Assembly: GCA_003527225.1 (NCBI GenBank)
Contig: DPXQ01000085.1
Location: forward strand, 25,175-89,174
Length of the DNA: 64,000 nucleotides
DNA from: Rhizobium sp.
GTDB lineage: Bacteria; Pseudomonadota; Alphaproteobacteria; Rhizobiales; Rhizobiaceae
Reading direction: 5' to 3'
Part shown: piece after piece, positions 22,104 through 32,793 of the stretch
Layout of the letters: every line of letters starts with the position of its first letter
How positions within the stretch are numbered: the stretch's first letter is position 1
Program-made: the position numbers and the translations under genes
The notes under the pieces: model-generated
Told to the model about the DNA's origin: nothing
Database searches by the model: none
What the model saw: the letters and a program-made list of their open reading frames with translations, nothing else

Positions 22104-22957
22104 CGGTGCTTTTCCATATCGGCGGTAACCAGCGCGCGAAGGTCTGCAGTGACTTCCGGCCGGCGGCCGAACCATTTCTCAAATCCTGGAACCGCCTGAT
22201 GCAACAACATGCCGAGACCGTCAACGATCGAAAAGCCCAGCTTTTCCGCCTGATGCAAGAGTGGGGTTTTGAGCGGGACATAGACAATATCGGTTACGAT
22301 CGCGCCAGGCCTCAGTCTCTCGAAACGATATTGAGGCATAGGCGCCCCATTCATGCCAAGTGATGTTGTGTTGACGAAGAGGCCGGCGCCCGCCATCACC
22401 TCATCAAGCGCACCGATAGGATGGGCGAACACGGCTGGCCCAAATCGGTCGGCAAGTTCCTTTGCCCGATCCAACGTCCGGTTAACGATATTTATCTCCC
22501 GGAATCCCCGATCGCGCAGGGCCTGAATGACGGCGCGACTTGCACCGCCGGCGCCGAGTACTACTGCTTTCTCGCAATTGTCCCATCCGGGCGCGCGATC
22601 ATCGAGATTGGAAACGAATCCAAGGCCATCGGTGTTTGTTGCACAAACGATGCCGTTCTCGATCCAGAGCGTATTGGCAGCTCCCAGTTCCTGGCTCAAC
22701 GGATCGGGCAAATCGGCCAGTCGGAGTGCGTCTTCCTTGTGTGGTATTGTAACGTTACCTCCGCGGAAATTCGCGGAGCCATCTTTCAGACCCTTCATGA
22801 AGCTGTTGAAATCCTCGGGCGCAACGTCAATTGCTTGATAGCTCCCCTCGATCACGAATTGCTTCAGCCAATAGCCGTGAATGAGAGGCGAACGCGAATG
22901 CCCGATCGGATGACCGACGACAAATGCACGTGGCGCTGTTTCACGTGAATCACGCAT
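22100..22957 (-). CDS. aroE: Shikimate dehydrogenase
   Basis: 285 residues. NADP-dependent reduction of 3-dehydroshikimate in the aromatic amino acid pathway. Shikimate-binding [12 protein letters not shown] is near residue 20, the catalytic lysine is in [11 protein letters not shown], and the NADP loop is [11 protein letters not shown]. The start at 22957 lies inside the last codons of maf (8-bp overlap). The first codons, MRDSRETAP, are partly set by an embedded parS-like site at 22937-22952; the frame is open to 23011 but homology does not extend that far. Confidence 0.95.
   Translation of the reverse strand: MRDSRETAPRAFVVGHPIGHSRSPLIHGYWLKQFVIEGSYQAIDVAPEDFNSFMKGLKDGSANFRGGNVTIPHKEDALRLADLPDPLSQELGAANTLWIENGIVCATNTDGLGFVSNLDDRAPGWDNCEKAVVLGAGGASRAVIQALRDRGFREINIVNRTLDRAKELADRFGPAVFAHPIGALDEVMAGAGLFVNTTSLGMNGAPMPQYRFERLRPGAIVTDIVYVPLKTPLLHQAEKLGFSIVDGLGMLLHQAVPGFEKWFGRRPEVTADLRALVTADMEKHR
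22937..22952. other. parS: parS-like site 2, inside the start of aroE
   Basis: TGTTTCACGTGAATCA on the plus strand, one mismatch to parS and identical to site 1. It occupies codons 2-7 of aroE (minus strand) and the maf stop codon, about 1.7 kb left of the predicted origin. Confidence 0.82.
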
Positions 22958-23549
22958 GGAGTACTCCCAGTTCCCTGAGTTTGGAGAGAAGTGGAAGCAA
23001 GGGCAGTCCAAGGATGGTGAAGTAGTCCCCTTCTATAGACTCGAACAGTTGTATCCCCTCACCCTCCAGCTGGTAGGCGCCGACGCTTTTCAGCACGGAT
23101 TCCTCGGCCCGCGAGAGATAAAGGTCCAGGTAATTCTCCGAGAAGGACCTCATTGTCAGTTCGGCGATTCCGACATGTTCCCAAGAAACCTCGCCATCCC
23201 GCACAAGAGCAATTGCGCTGTTCAGCCGATGGGTCTTTCCGCGCAATGTCCAGAGATTTCCACGCGCTTCGCCAACACCGGCCGGCTTGTGAAAAACAAT
23301 CTGATCCAATGACATCGTCTGATCGCAGCCAACGACCAAAGCGCCCGGTTTCCTCCTGCTGACGTCCAGAGCCTTTCGTCGGGCGAGTTCCAGTGCAAGT
23401 TCCGCAGGCCCAAGCTTCGCATTCCGTTCTTCGGCTTCAATTGCGCGCTCATCAATACCAGCGGCAACGGCTTCGAAAGTAAGGCCAGCGTTCTTCATCA
23501 GGGTGCGTCGCGATTGGCTCGTCGAAGCGAGAACCAGTTCTGTCGCCAT
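22950..23549 (-). CDS. maf: Maf family nucleotide pyrophosphatase
   Basis: 199 residues. Maf/HAM1-fold enzymes hydrolyse non-canonical or excess nucleoside triphosphates and affect septum formation. The N-terminal substrate loop [12 protein letters not shown] and the later [18 protein letters not shown] and [25 protein letters not shown] segments are intact. It is the first gene of the maf-aroE-coaE-dnaQ run and sits 37 bp after ppsR. Confidence 0.94.
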   Translation of the reverse strand: MATELVLASTSQSRRTLMKNAGLTFEAVAAGIDERAIEAEERNAKLGPAELALELARRKALDVSRRKPGALVVGCDQTMSLDQIVFHKPAGVGEARGNLWTLRGKTHRLNSAIALVRDGEVSWEHVGIAELTMRSFSENYLDLYLSRAEESVLKSVGAYQLEGEGIQLFESIEGDYFTILGLPLLPLLSKLRELGVLHA

Positions 23550-23586
23550 TCTGACGCCTTCCTATTAAGTTTGCACAGGAATCGCA

Positions 23587-24423
23587 TTATCGCAGCTTCA
23601 CGCGCAGGGCAACGATCGCCGCAGCCGTTTCCTCAATCGACCTTCGGGTTACGTCAATGATCGGCCAGTTGTTGCGCGCGCACAGGGAACGGGCGTACTT
23701 CAATTCTTCCGCAATAGAGGCACGATCTATATAGTCGCTTCGGTCGAAACCAGCTGTTGAGCCGAGTTCGCGGTTCTCACGAACCTGGGAGATGCGGTCT
23801 GTTGTTGCGATCAATCCCACGATCAGCGGCTTCTTTGTCTTCAGCAAGGCTTCTGGCAAAGGGACACCGCAAACGATCGGAATATTTGCTGTCTTGATAC
23901 CTCTATTGGCGAGATAGATACTGGTCGGGGTCTTCGAGGTCCGGCTGATTCCGATGATCACAACGTCCGCTTCGTCGTAATCATCCGGCATTTGGCCATC
24001 ATCGTGATCCATTGTGAAGTTCAAGGCTTCGATCCGCGCGAAATATTCCGCATTCAACGCGTGCTGCGCGCCTACGCGACGCCGTGACGGCGCGCCAAGA
24101 TAGGACTGGAACTTGGCGATCACGGGTTCGAGGACATTCACGCTCGGGACGCCCATTTCCCTGCAACTCGCTTCAAGCAGCTCACCAAGGTCGCGATCGA
24201 CAACCGTATAGAGAACGATCCCGGGTTCGAGGTCAATTGCTTCGAGGACCGGCATCAATTGACGCTTGTTGCGGATGAGCGGATAGACGTGCTCAATGGC
24301 GTTGCTCGTCTGGAATTGTGCCGCTGCTGCCCGGCCCGCGGAAATGAGAGTCTCTCCGGTTGAGTCAGAAATCAAATGGAGATGAAAGAAGTTTCTTTTG
24401 TTCTCCACGTTCTTCTCCGCCAC
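23587..24423 (-). CDS. ppsR: Pyruvate,phosphate dikinase / PEP synthase regulatory protein (DUF299)
   Basis: 278 residues. These are bifunctional kinase/phosphotransferase proteins that switch pyruvate,phosphate dikinase or PEP synthase off and on. N-terminal [18 protein letters not shown] and the P-loop-like [18 protein letters not shown] are diagnostic. In alphaproteobacteria this gene typically borders the replication origin opposite hemE, as here. The target enzyme gene is not in the window. Confidence 0.92.
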   Translation of the reverse strand: MAEKNVENKRNFFHLHLISDSTGETLISAGRAAAAQFQTSNAIEHVYPLIRNKRQLMPVLEAIDLEPGIVLYTVVDRDLGELLEASCREMGVPSVNVLEPVIAKFQSYLGAPSRRRVGAQHALNAEYFARIEALNFTMDHDDGQMPDDYDEADVVIIGISRTSKTPTSIYLANRGIKTANIPIVCGVPLPEALLKTKKPLIVGLIATTDRISQVRENRELGSTAGFDRSDYIDRASIAEELKYARSLCARNNWPIIDVTRRSIEETAAAIVALRVKLR

Positions 24424-24812
24424 CTGTTGAAAACCCGGGACAGAAATAGGTATCGACGGCGGCAGCCGTTAGGCAAGGGGAAAAGGGGTGACTTATCCAC
24501 ATTCACCCAAAATGGGAGAGCCTTTTGGGACATCTGTTGATAACGGGTACAACGACTCGTTAGACCGGATTCTCCACAGCTAATCCACAGGACTGCGATC
24601 TTCCTGGGATGAAACAACATATTGAATATATATGATTTTTAATGCTTGTTCCATTCAATCCGAAATTGGTGGCTAGAACAATGCTCCTTGGTCCCTTCGG
24701 CCCTATCGTCGCAGTTTTTCTGTGGGTTCGCTTTAATCCTTGATACTCAGTGACTCTTAGAAATAGAAGAAGATTCATATCTCTTTATTTTTAATTAGGA
24801 GGGTGACAACCT
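24424..24812. other. oriC: Predicted chromosomal replication origin (oriC)
   Basis: A 389-bp gene-free segment between ppsR and hemE, the place known for the origin in Caulobacter and other alphaproteobacteria. DnaA boxes: perfect TTATCCACA at 24493-24501; one-mismatch TTCTCCACA at 24570-24578 and TAATCCACA at 24581-24589; reverse-strand TTATCAACA at 24535-24543; and a weaker TTTTCAACA at 24425-24433 (reverse). AT-rich tracts at 24612-24644 and 24777-24797 could be unwinding elements. Four GANTC sites for CcrM methylation lie at 24554, 24568, 24752 and 24772. Transcription of the flanking genes diverges from here. Confidence 0.85.
24797..24803 (+). promoter_or_regulatory. Shine-Dalgarno that fixes the TTG start of hemE
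   Basis: AGGAGGG, nine bases before TTG at 24813. It is the strongest ribosome-binding sequence nearby, and no ATG or GTG is placed at that distance in the frame. Confidence 0.7.
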
Positions 24813-25847
24813 TTGACTGGAACAGGGCGGAAGATACTGGAGGTGCTGAACGGGAAGACAGTGTCACCTCCACCGATATGGCTGATGCGTCAGGCTGGCA
24901 GATACCTGCCGGAGTATCGGGAGACACGCGCAAGGGCTGGCAGCTTCCTCGATCTCTGCTATTCGCCGGACCTTGCCGTTGAAGTGACGCTCCAACCAAT
25001 CCGTCGATATGGTTTCGATGCGGCCATTCTTTTTTCCGACATTCTCGTGATACCGGATGCCTTGAAGCGAAATGTCCGATTCTCGGAAGGTCATGGTCCC
25101 GAGATGGACCCGATCAGCCCAGAGGAAATCGGCAAGCTCGAGACTGCTCATTTCCTTGATCATCTGCAGCCTGTTATCGAGACTGTTCGACGTCTTCGGG
25201 TCGAACTCCCGGGTGAGACGACACTGCTCGGTTTCTGCGGCGCCCCTTGGACGGTTGCGACTTATATGATCGCCGGGCATGGGACATCGGATCAAGCGCC
25301 AGCACGTCTCTTCGGCTACAGACATGCGCAGGAGTTTGATCGACTTCTGTCGATTATTGCAGAGCTGTCTGCCGAGTATCTAGTAGCACAGATCGATGCG
25401 GGTGCCGATGCTGTGCAGATTTTCGATTCGTGGGCGGGCGTGCTCGGTGAGGAGGAATTCCTGCGCTATTGCGTCGAACCGATGGCTAGGATCATTGCTT
25501 CGGTCAAGGCGCAGAGGCCATCCGCGAAGATCATCGCCTTTGCCAAGGGCGCAGGACTAATGCTGAAGGACTACAGACAAAAAACCAGTGCGGATGCCAT
25601 CGGGCTTGATTGGACGGTGCCGCTGCCATTTGCTGCCGAGTTGCAGAAAGACGGACCCGTCCAGGGAAATCTCGATCCGATGCGCGTTGTGGCTGGCGGA
25701 AAGGCGCTTGAGGACGGCATAGATAGAATTCTCGACGTGCTGGGGCATGGGCCGTTGATTTTCAATCTCGGGCACGGAATCACGCCGCAGGCGGATCCGG
25801 AGAATGTGTCGCTGCTCGTCAATCGCGTACGGGGAAGGAAGAACTAA
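24813..25847 (+). CDS. hemE: Uroporphyrinogen decarboxylase
   Basis: 344 residues, starting at TTG. Decarboxylates uroporphyrinogen III to coproporphyrinogen III in heme synthesis. The N-terminal signature [15 protein letters not shown] is present, as are the [13 protein letters not shown] and QIFDSWAG segments. It is the first gene right of the predicted origin, read away from it, and its stop overlaps the hemJ ATG by one base (TAATG). The rare start codon may limit its translation. Confidence 0.96.
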   Translation: MTGTGRKILEVLNGKTVSPPPIWLMRQAGRYLPEYRETRARAGSFLDLCYSPDLAVEVTLQPIRRYGFDAAILFSDILVIPDALKRNVRFSEGHGPEMDPISPEEIGKLETAHFLDHLQPVIETVRRLRVELPGETTLLGFCGAPWTVATYMIAGHGTSDQAPARLFGYRHAQEFDRLLSIIAELSAEYLVAQIDAGADAVQIFDSWAGVLGEEEFLRYCVEPMARIIASVKAQRPSAKIIAFAKGAGLMLKDYRQKTSADAIGLDWTVPLPFAAELQKDGPVQGNLDPMRVVAGGKALEDGIDRILDVLGHGPLIFNLGHGITPQADPENVSLLVNRVRGRKN

Positions 25848-26389
25848 TGGCTGGGGGGCAGGAAGCCGGTTCCAGGGCTGGACGGAAGGCCACGCTCAGG
25901 GCGGTCATGGCCCTCGTCGTCTTTGGCGGCCTCGCATTTGCTGTTTTTTTCCTGGACCCTGAAAATCTCTATCTATGGATCAAGGCGCTTCACGTCATAG
26001 CGGTGATATCGTGGATGGCCGGTATGCTCTATATGCCTCGATTGTTTATTTACCACGGGGATAGCCCACGTGGTTCGGACCAGGCAAAGACATTCAGTGT
26101 TATGGAGCAGCGCCTGATGAACGTCATCATGAAGCCGGCCATGGCAATTTCCTGGGTCCTTGGTCTCTACATGGCTTGGGATGCCTATGGCTTCATGGCC
26201 GGATGGCTGCATGTAAAACTTGTGGCGGTGATCGGGCTTTCGGCCGTTCATGAATTTTTTGCCCGGTCGGTTGCAGCCTTCGCGCGCGGTGAATATGTAA
26301 GAACGGCGCGGTTCTGGAGACTTATGAATGAAGTGCCGACGGTTTTGATGATTGTCATTGTCGTGATGGTGATCGTGAAGCCTTTTTGA
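25847..26389 (+). CDS. hemJ: HemJ-type protoporphyrinogen IX oxidase
   Basis: 180 residues with four predicted membrane helices. LYLWIKALHVIAVISWMAGMLYMPRLFIYH carries the conserved histidine of the HemJ (UPF0093) family, which replaces HemG or HemY in many alphaproteobacteria. Coupling to hemE supports the heme role. The first 25 residues are hydrophilic and poorly conserved. It ends with hydrophobic VLMIVIVVMVIVKPF. Confidence 0.93.
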   Translation: MAGGQEAGSRAGRKATLRAVMALVVFGGLAFAVFFLDPENLYLWIKALHVIAVISWMAGMLYMPRLFIYHGDSPRGSDQAKTFSVMEQRLMNVIMKPAMAISWVLGLYMAWDAYGFMAGWLHVKLVAVIGLSAVHEFFARSVAAFARGEYVRTARFWRLMNEVPTVLMIVIVVMVIVKPF

Positions 26390-26580
26390 GCGACCTTCGT
26401 GCCGTTCCTGCTTTATTTGCGTCAGATCCGCCTTTTCACTTGCGGGCAGTGAGGTGAATCGCTATTTTCCCGCAATCTCATCTATCCCGGCGTGCGTAAC
26501 ATTCGTTCATTTGCGGTTTCCGCGATCGTACCGAATTCAACCAGCACGCCTTTCCCTTCCAATGAATGTGGTCCCCCTTC

Positions 26581-27846
26581 ATGGCTGAAATGAAGCTACA
26601 AGAACTCAAAAGCAAATCGCCGACGGATCTGCTGACTTTTGCGGAATCGCTGGCGGTCGAGAACGCGAGCACGATGCGCAAGCAGGAGCTGATGTTCGCG
26701 ATCCTGAAGATGCTCGCGAGTCAGGATGTCGAAATTATCGGCGAAGGTGTCGTCGAGGTCCTTCAGGACGGCTTCGGCTTCCTGCGTTCGGCCAATGCCA
26801 ACTATCTGCCGGGACCGGACGACATCTATATTTCACCTTCGCAGATCCGGCGCTTCTCGCTGAAGACGGGCGATACCGTTGAAGGGCCAATTAGAGGCCC
26901 CAAGGAGGGTGAGCGCTATTTTGCGCTTCTGAAGGTCAATACGATCAATTTTGAGGATCCAGAAAAGATCCGCCACAAGGTTCATTTTGACAATCTAACG
27001 CCGCTCTACCCGGACGAGCGGTTCAAGATGGAGCTGGATGTTCCGACATCAAAGGACCTTTCAGCGCGCGTCATCGATCTCGTGGCTCCGCTCGGTAAAG
27101 GCCAGCGTGGCTTGATCGTCGCTCCCCCGCGGACCGGTAAGACGGTTCTCTTGCAGAACATTGCCCATTCGATTACGGCCAATCATCCGGAATGCTATCT
27201 GATCGTTCTGCTCATCGACGAGCGCCCCGAGGAAGTCACGGATATGCAGCGGTCCGTGCGCGGCGAAGTGGTGTCGTCGACTTTCGACGAGCCGGCCGTT
27301 CGGCACGTCCAAGTGGCAGAGATGGTAATTGAAAAAGCGAAGCGCCTGGTCGAACATGGGCGAGATGTCGTCATTCTTCTGGATTCGATCACGCGTCTGG
27401 GTCGTGCATACAACACCGTTGTTCCTTCATCCGGCAAGGTTCTAACCGGCGGCGTCGACGCGAATGCTCTGCAGCGTCCGAAGCGCTTCTTCGGTGCAGC
27501 ACGCAATATCGAAGAGGGTGGTTCGCTGACGATCATCGCGACTGCCCTGATCGATACCGGAAGCCGCATGGACGAAGTCATCTTCGAAGAGTTCAAGGGT
27601 ACTGGCAACTCGGAAATCGTTCTGGATCGTAAGGTTGCTGATAAGCGCATCTTCCCGGCCATGGATATCCTGAAATCAGGGACGCGAAAGGAAGACCTCC
27701 TTGTCCCGCGCCAGGATCTTCAGAAGATTTTCGTACTGCGGCGTATTCTCGCGCCGATGGGTACGACGGATGCGATCGAGTTCCTGATCGACAAGTTGAA
27801 GCAGACGAAGAACAACGCGGATTTCTTCGACTCGATGAATACCTAA
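26581..27846 (+). CDS. rho: Transcription termination factor Rho
   Basis: 421 residues. The N-terminal Rho_N helical domain ([18 protein letters not shown]) is followed by the RNA-binding cold-shock fold (DGFGFLRS), then the hexameric ATPase with Walker [13 protein letters not shown], Walker [12 protein letters not shown] and the Q/R loops. ATG at 26581 is preferred over one 15 bases upstream, because the family starts MAEMKLQEL. No clear Shine-Dalgarno is visible. A 191-bp gene-free leader precedes it. Confidence 0.97.
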   Translation: MAEMKLQELKSKSPTDLLTFAESLAVENASTMRKQELMFAILKMLASQDVEIIGEGVVEVLQDGFGFLRSANANYLPGPDDIYISPSQIRRFSLKTGDTVEGPIRGPKEGERYFALLKVNTINFEDPEKIRHKVHFDNLTPLYPDERFKMELDVPTSKDLSARVIDLVAPLGKGQRGLIVAPPRTGKTVLLQNIAHSITANHPECYLIVLLIDERPEEVTDMQRSVRGEVVSSTFDEPAVRHVQVAEMVIEKAKRLVEHGRDVVILLDSITRLGRAYNTVVPSSGKVLTGGVDANALQRPKRFFGAARNIEEGGSLTIIATALIDTGSRMDEVIFEEFKGTGNSEIVLDRKVADKRIFPAMDILKSGTRKEDLLVPRQDLQKIFVLRRILAPMGTTDAIEFLIDKLKQTKNNADFFDSMNT

Positions 27847-28004
27847 TTGGCCGGCGGCACCTGCTTCACATTCGGAACAGAATGCGTTCTGGTAGAGCGC
27901 ATTTACTATTTAGCCGGATTCTGAGGTGTTTAGCGTTGATCCGGTACAATTCTGTAACGAAGACGCTCGAATAAATCCGCGATTCGGCGATTGAGTTCGA
28001 GGCC

Positions 28005-29342
28005 ATGGTTCGCTCCCACCAGGATACAATTTTTGCACTTTCCTCCGGGGGGTTGCCGGCCGGCGTCGCAGTCGTTCGCATCAGCGGCGATGAGGCTTTT
28101 GGCATCTGCCGCAAAATGTGTGGGGAATTGCCGCCACCCCGGCTGGCATCGTTGAGATCGATTCGTAACCGGAACGGCGCAGTCCTCGACAGGGGCATAG
28201 TGCTCGCATTTCCCGGGCCTCACTCGTTTACCGGCGAGGACTGCATAGAATTCCATCTTCATGGCGGGAAAGCTGTCGTTGCCGCCGTTCTAGGGGAATT
28301 GCAGCTTTTTGACGGTTGTCGGCTGGCGGAGGCCGGGGAATTCTCGCGGCGGGCCTTCGAGAGCGGCAAGGTGGACCTCGTCGAGATCGAGGGGCTGGCA
28401 GATCTGCTGGCCGCAGAGACCGAGATGCAAAGACGCTTGGCTGCGGAGCAGAGTTTCGGGAAACTCTCCGCTATCTATTCATCCTGGCGCGAAAGATTGC
28501 TTCATGCTCGGGCGATGATTGAGGCGGAACTTGATTTTGCCGACGAGGGAGACATTCCGGGATCGGTATCCGACCGGATCTGGGTTGAAATGGAGGAGTT
28601 AGGGAAAGAGATCGGGCGACACTTAGCTCAGGAAAGAGTGGGCGAAATTATCCGGGACGGCTTCAAAGTCGTCATTGTGGGACCACCGAACGCTGGCAAG
28701 TCGAGTCTTATGAATTCACTGGCCAATCGCGAGGTAGCGATTGTTACGGAGTATGCCGGCACGACGCGGGATATTCTGCACTGCGAACTCGACCTTGGAG
28801 GTTTTGCGGTTCACCTCTTTGATACTGCCGGTATCCGGGATACCGACGAGGCGATCGAACAGGAGGGCATCCGGCGTGCCATGCTTAAGATAGAGGAAGC
28901 CGACCTTATTCTCTATCTCTCGGACGCCTCGTCGCCTCTTGTATATGATCCCCAAGGTTTCGACTCTGTCTCGGCGCCAGTGATCAGGGTTGGTACGAAA
29001 TCTGACCTGCTTAGCGATTCGAATCCGAAACGAAGCCAGGAACTCTGCATCTCCACGGTTACCGGCGATGGTGTCGACGACCTCAGAGCGACTGTTCTGA
29101 CGCATCTGGAGGCAATGGCGGGTGGGTTGTCGCTTGCCATACCCAGCAGGTTGCGTCAGCGCGAGCATATAAGTGATGTGCTGGTCAACATTGAAGCGGC
29201 CGTCGGCAATACCGATATTGGCCTCGAGGTAAGGGCGGAACATTTGCGCCGCGCGTCGGACGCGATTGGGCGGATCTCGGGCAAGATTGATGTTGAGTCT
29301 CTCCTGGGCAAGATCTTTTCTGACTTTTGCATCGGCAAGTGA
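28005..29342 (+). CDS. mnmE: tRNA modification GTPase MnmE (TrmE)
   Basis: 445 residues. With MnmG it makes cmnm5U34 in tRNA anticodons. A tetrahydrofolate-binding N-domain (GLPAGVAVVRISG) is followed by helices enclosing a G domain (GPPNAGKSSLMN, DTAGIRDTDE, GTKSD), and the C-terminus is CIGK with the conserved cysteine. The stop codon is embedded in a parS-like site. mnmG follows 95 bp later. Confidence 0.97.
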   Translation: MVRSHQDTIFALSSGGLPAGVAVVRISGDEAFGICRKMCGELPPPRLASLRSIRNRNGAVLDRGIVLAFPGPHSFTGEDCIEFHLHGGKAVVAAVLGELQLFDGCRLAEAGEFSRRAFESGKVDLVEIEGLADLLAAETEMQRRLAAEQSFGKLSAIYSSWRERLLHARAMIEAELDFADEGDIPGSVSDRIWVEMEELGKEIGRHLAQERVGEIIRDGFKVVIVGPPNAGKSSLMNSLANREVAIVTEYAGTTRDILHCELDLGGFAVHLFDTAGIRDTDEAIEQEGIRRAMLKIEEADLILYLSDASSPLVYDPQGFDSVSAPVIRVGTKSDLLSDSNPKRSQELCISTVTGDGVDDLRATVLTHLEAMAGGLSLAIPSRLRQREHISDVLVNIEAAVGNTDIGLEVRAEHLRRASDAIGRISGKIDVESLLGKIFSDFCIGK

Positions 29343-29355
29343 TTCACGTGAAACA
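29340..29355. other. parS: parS-like site 3, over the mnmE stop codon
   Basis: TGATTCACGTGAAACA, one mismatch to the parS consensus. Its first three bases are the TGA stop of mnmE. It lies about 4.7 kb right of the predicted origin and 2.6 kb before parA. Confidence 0.85.
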
Positions 29356-29437
29356 CTCGGCTGTATTGCAGCAGAAATAGCTGCGCGGCTTGACACTTCC
29401 CAGGACCTGTCCAATAGACCCCGCAGGAGTAGAGCAA

Positions 29438-31309
29438 ATGAGCGATTCAAGATTCGACGTTATCGTCATCGGCGGCGGGCATGCGGGATCCGAGGCTGCG
29501 AGTGCTGCTGCGCGTCTGGGTGCCAGGACGGCGCTCGTCACACACCGGCGCGAAACGATCGGTGCAATGTCATGTAATCCGGCAATTGGCGGCTTGGGTA
29601 AGGGGCATCTCGTGCGCGAGATAGATGCGTTGGACGGGCTTATGGGCCGATGTGCCGATCTTGGTGGCATTCAATTTAGGATGTTGAACCGCAAGAAAGG
29701 TCCCGCGGTCTGGGGACCGCGTACGCAGGCCGACCGGAAGCTCTATCGAGACGCGGTACAAGCAGCGCTGGCGCAGCAGGATAACCTCACCATTCTCGAG
29801 GGTGATGTCTCCGACATAAACCGAGTCGCTTCCGAAATAAATAGTATCGTCCTGGCCGATGGGCGTGAGATTTTAGCGAAATCCGTGGTTCTTACCACAG
29901 GAACGTTTCTTCGTGGGCTCATTCATATAGGCAGCCGCAAGATTCCGGCCGGCCGCTTTGGTGAGGCGCCGGCCCTGGGGCTAAGCAGCACCCTGGAACG
30001 AGCTGGGCTCCGTCTCGGGCGGCTCAAGACAGGAACGCCGGCGCGCCTTGACGGGAGAACGATAGACTGGGCGTCATTGGAACGGCAAAGCGCCGACAGC
30101 GACCCGGTCCCCTTCTCCTTTATGACCGAAACAATAATAAACCGGCAGATCGAGTGCGGGGTTACGCGCACGACTGAGCGGACGCATCAGCTGATCCGCG
30201 AGAACATACACCGCTCGGCAATGTATTCGGGGCAAATCGAAGGCGTTGGCCCTCGCTATTGTCCTTCGATAGAGGACAAGATCACGCGATTTGGTGATCG
30301 GGATGGGCATCAAATCTTTCTTGAGCCAGAAGGCCTAGACGACGATACGGTTTACCCGAACGGCATTTCGACATCATTGCCGGAAGATGTCCAGGATGCC
30401 TTCATACGGTCTATCCCGGGGCTTGAGCACGTACACATTCTGCAAATGGGATACGCGATTGAGTATGATCATGTCGATCCGAGGGAGCTTTATCCAACCT
30501 TGGAAGCAAGAAAGATGCCAGGTCTTTTCCTCGCGGGGCAGATCAATGGCACGACGGGATATGAGGAAGCCGCTGCGCAGGGCCTCGTTGCCGGGATAAA
30601 CGCGGCGCTAGTTGCCGGCGGCAGTGATCCAGTGACATTCAGTCGGACCGATTCCTATATTGGGGTGATGATCGATGATCTGACCTCCCGAGGAGTCGCT
30701 GAACCCTATAGGATGTTCACGTCTCGGGCGGAGTACAGGTTGACGCTCCGGGCGGACAATGCCGATCTCCGCCTGACGCCGGTCGGATTGAAGATTGGTT
30801 GTGTTGGCGGCGAGCGTGCGCGACGCTTCGCCAGCTATCGCGAGTCTCTCAATGCCGCGATTCAGGCGCTTTCGTCGCGGTCTGTGTCACCGACGGGTGC
30901 GGCTCAGTTTGGCCTGTCTGTAAACCAGGATGGTCGGAAACGCACAGGTTTGGAGCTCCTTTCCTATCCGGATATTTCTCTGACTGATCTTTATCGGGTT
31001 TGGCCGGAAATTGTGCCGTTTGACCGGAAGATTGCAGCCGCGGTAGAGATACATGCGTCCTATTCGGTCTATGTGGAGCGCCAGAGTGCCGATATTCTTG
31101 CTGCGCGCAAGGAAGAGGAACGCCTTATACCGCCAGATTTTAGTTTTGCTGGACTTGCTGGACTTTCGAACGAATTGAAGCAGAAATTGAGTGCGGCGCA
31201 GCCATGGAGTATCGCCCAAGCCGCGCATGTCGACGGGATGACACCTGCTGCCCTGTCGTTGCTTATAGCACACCTTAAGCGGCGAGAGTCAGTTAAGAGG
31301 GTTGGCTGA
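29438..31309 (+). CDS. mnmG: tRNA uridine-5-carboxymethylaminomethyl modification enzyme MnmG (GidA)
   Basis: 623 residues. FAD-dependent partner of MnmE. The dinucleotide fold [14 protein letters not shown] is at the N-terminus, [22 protein letters not shown] follows, and the C-terminal MnmG domain reaches [15 protein letters not shown] at 29438 follows GCAGGAGT at a normal distance; the frame open to 29390 is not conserved. Confidence 0.97.
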   Translation: MSDSRFDVIVIGGGHAGSEAASAAARLGARTALVTHRRETIGAMSCNPAIGGLGKGHLVREIDALDGLMGRCADLGGIQFRMLNRKKGPAVWGPRTQADRKLYRDAVQAALAQQDNLTILEGDVSDINRVASEINSIVLADGREILAKSVVLTTGTFLRGLIHIGSRKIPAGRFGEAPALGLSSTLERAGLRLGRLKTGTPARLDGRTIDWASLERQSADSDPVPFSFMTETIINRQIECGVTRTTERTHQLIRENIHRSAMYSGQIEGVGPRYCPSIEDKITRFGDRDGHQIFLEPEGLDDDTVYPNGISTSLPEDVQDAFIRSIPGLEHVHILQMGYAIEYDHVDPRELYPTLEARKMPGLFLAGQINGTTGYEEAAAQGLVAGINAALVAGGSDPVTFSRTDSYIGVMIDDLTSRGVAEPYRMFTSRAEYRLTLRADNADLRLTPVGLKIGCVGGERARRFASYRESLNAAIQALSSRSVSPTGAAQFGLSVNQDGRKRTGLELLSYPDISLTDLYRVWPEIVPFDRKIAAAVEIHASYSVYVERQSADILAARKEEERLIPPDFSFAGLAGLSNELKQKLSAAQPWSIAQAAHVDGMTPAALSLLIAHLKRRESVKRVG

Positions 31310-31313
31310 TACA

Positions 31314-31949
31314 ATGTCAGAGAGTCCATTGTTTGATCTGATCGGCTTGCGTGTTTCACGTGAAACATATGATCGACTTCAGCGCTTCGAAGATCTTTTC
31401 CGCAAGTGGTCCTCCGCCATCAATCTTGTCGCTTCTTCAACGAAGGATGCCGTATGGATGCGCCATATTGCTGACAGCGCGCAAATCTTCAAACTCTCGC
31501 CCGAGCCGAAACAGTGGGTGGATCTCGGGAGCGGCGGCGGTTTCCCCGGTGTGATTACAGCGATTCTGCTCGCTGAACGTGGGGCTGGGTGGGTCCACTT
31601 GATAGAAAGCAATCACAAGAAGGCTAGCTTTCTCCGCGTCGCTCTGGCGGAGACGCGCGCACGAGGCAGTGTTCATGCATTCAGGATCGAGGAAGCTCCC
31701 TCAAAAATCGAGAGATGCGATGCCATTTCCGCTCGAGCGCTTGCCGAACTCGACCAACTGCTAGACCTTGCGAGTCCATGGATGGCGGCCAATCCCAATT
31801 TGCGGTGTTTCTTTCACAAAGGGCGAGATTATGAGGTGGAAATCGAGAAAGCGCGTAGTCGTTGGCAGTTTGATCTGGTAATACACTCCAGTGTGATCGA
31901 AGCGGACTCCGTCATTTTGGAAATCGCTCATCTGGCACATAAGGTTTAA
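31314..31949 (+). CDS. rsmG: 16S rRNA (guanine527-N7)-methyltransferase RsmG (GidB)
   Basis: 211 residues. SAM-dependent methylation of G527 in 16S rRNA. The SAM loop is [14 protein letters not shown], and the N-terminal helical part carries [23 protein letters not shown] at 31302 inside the mnmG end is an alternative start; the ATG at 31314 has AAGAGGG upstream and fits the family. Residues 14-18 (VSRET) are encoded by a perfect parS site. Confidence 0.95.
   Translation: MSESPLFDLIGLRVSRETYDRLQRFEDLFRKWSSAINLVASSTKDAVWMRHIADSAQIFKLSPEPKQWVDLGSGGGFPGVITAILLAERGAGWVHLIESNHKKASFLRVALAETRARGSVHAFRIEEAPSKIERCDAISARALAELDQLLDLASPWMAANPNLRCFFHKGRDYEVEIEKARSRWQFDLVIHSSVIEADSVILEIAHLAHKV
31352..31367. 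other. parS: Perfect parS site 4, inside rsmG
   Basis: TGTTTCACGTGAAACA, an exact match to the conserved chromosomal parS 16-mer. It lies in the fifth percentile of rsmG, about 600 bp before parA. Confidence 0.95.
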
Positions 31950-31965
31950 TGAAGTCGGGTGTGGC

Positions 31966-32760
31966 ATGGCTGGCGAAAAGAACCGGATTATCACTATCGC
32001 AAATCAGAAGGGCGGCGTTGGCAAGACGACGACCGCGATCAATCTGGCGACGGCTCTTGCGGCGATTGGTGAGCGTGTTCTCATTGTCGACCTGGATCCG
32101 CAAGGAAATGCCAGTACTGGCCTCGGCATAGAGCGCCGCGAACGCAAATATTCCTCCTATGATATCTTGATTGGCACGCATAAGGTCGAGGATGCCGCTT
32201 TACAGACGGCTGTTCCCAATCTGTCTATTGTTCCTTCAACGCTCGACCTCCTTGGGTTAGAGATGGAAATCTCTCAGCAGGCGGATCGGGTGTTTCGCCT
32301 CAAAAAGGCGCTGCAATCGGCGGATGCGCAGCAGTATACGTATATTCTCATCGATTGCCCGCCTTCGTTCAATCTTCTGACAATGAATGCGATGGCTGCA
32401 GCGCATTCAGTTCTCGTGCCTCTTCAATGTGAATTCTTCGCGCTTGAGGGGTTGAGCCAGCTGCTTGAGACGATCAATCAGGTCCGACTGAGCGTGAATC
32501 CGACCCTGGATATACAGGGAATTGTCCTGACAATGTTCGATTCCCGCAACAATCTCGCACAGCAGGTCGTCAGCGACGTCCGTACCCACCTCGGCGAAAA
32601 GGTCTATACGACACTCATTCCGCGCAATGTCCGCGTTTCGGAGGCTCCGTCCTACGGGAAACCGGCAATCCTCTATGATTTGAAATGCGCCGGGAGTCAG
32701 GCCTATCTGCAGCTTGCGTCCGAGGTGATCCAGCGCGAGCGGCAGCGCAAGGCGGCCTAG
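31966..32760 (+). CDS. parA: Chromosome-partitioning ATPase ParA (Soj)
   Basis: 264 residues. The deviant Walker A KGGVGKTTTAINLA and the switch motifs DLDPQGNASTGLG and DCPPSFNLLTMNA are intact. There is no N-terminal DNA-binding extension, so this is the chromosomal Soj type rather than plasmid RepA. It moves ParB-parS complexes to the cell pole. It starts 16 bp after rsmG and is followed by parB. Confidence 0.96.
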   Translation: MAGEKNRIITIANQKGGVGKTTTAINLATALAAIGERVLIVDLDPQGNASTGLGIERRERKYSSYDILIGTHKVEDAALQTAVPNLSIVPSTLDLLGLEMEISQQADRVFRLKKALQSADAQQYTYILIDCPPSFNLLTMNAMAAAHSVLVPLQCEFFALEGLSQLLETINQVRLSVNPTLDIQGIVLTMFDSRNNLAQQVVSDVRTHLGEKVYTTLIPRNVRVSEAPSYGKPAILYDLKCAGSQAYLQLASEVIQRERQRKAA

Positions 32761-32793
32761 TCGCCAACTGGATAGTTATGAGGTATAAAAAGA

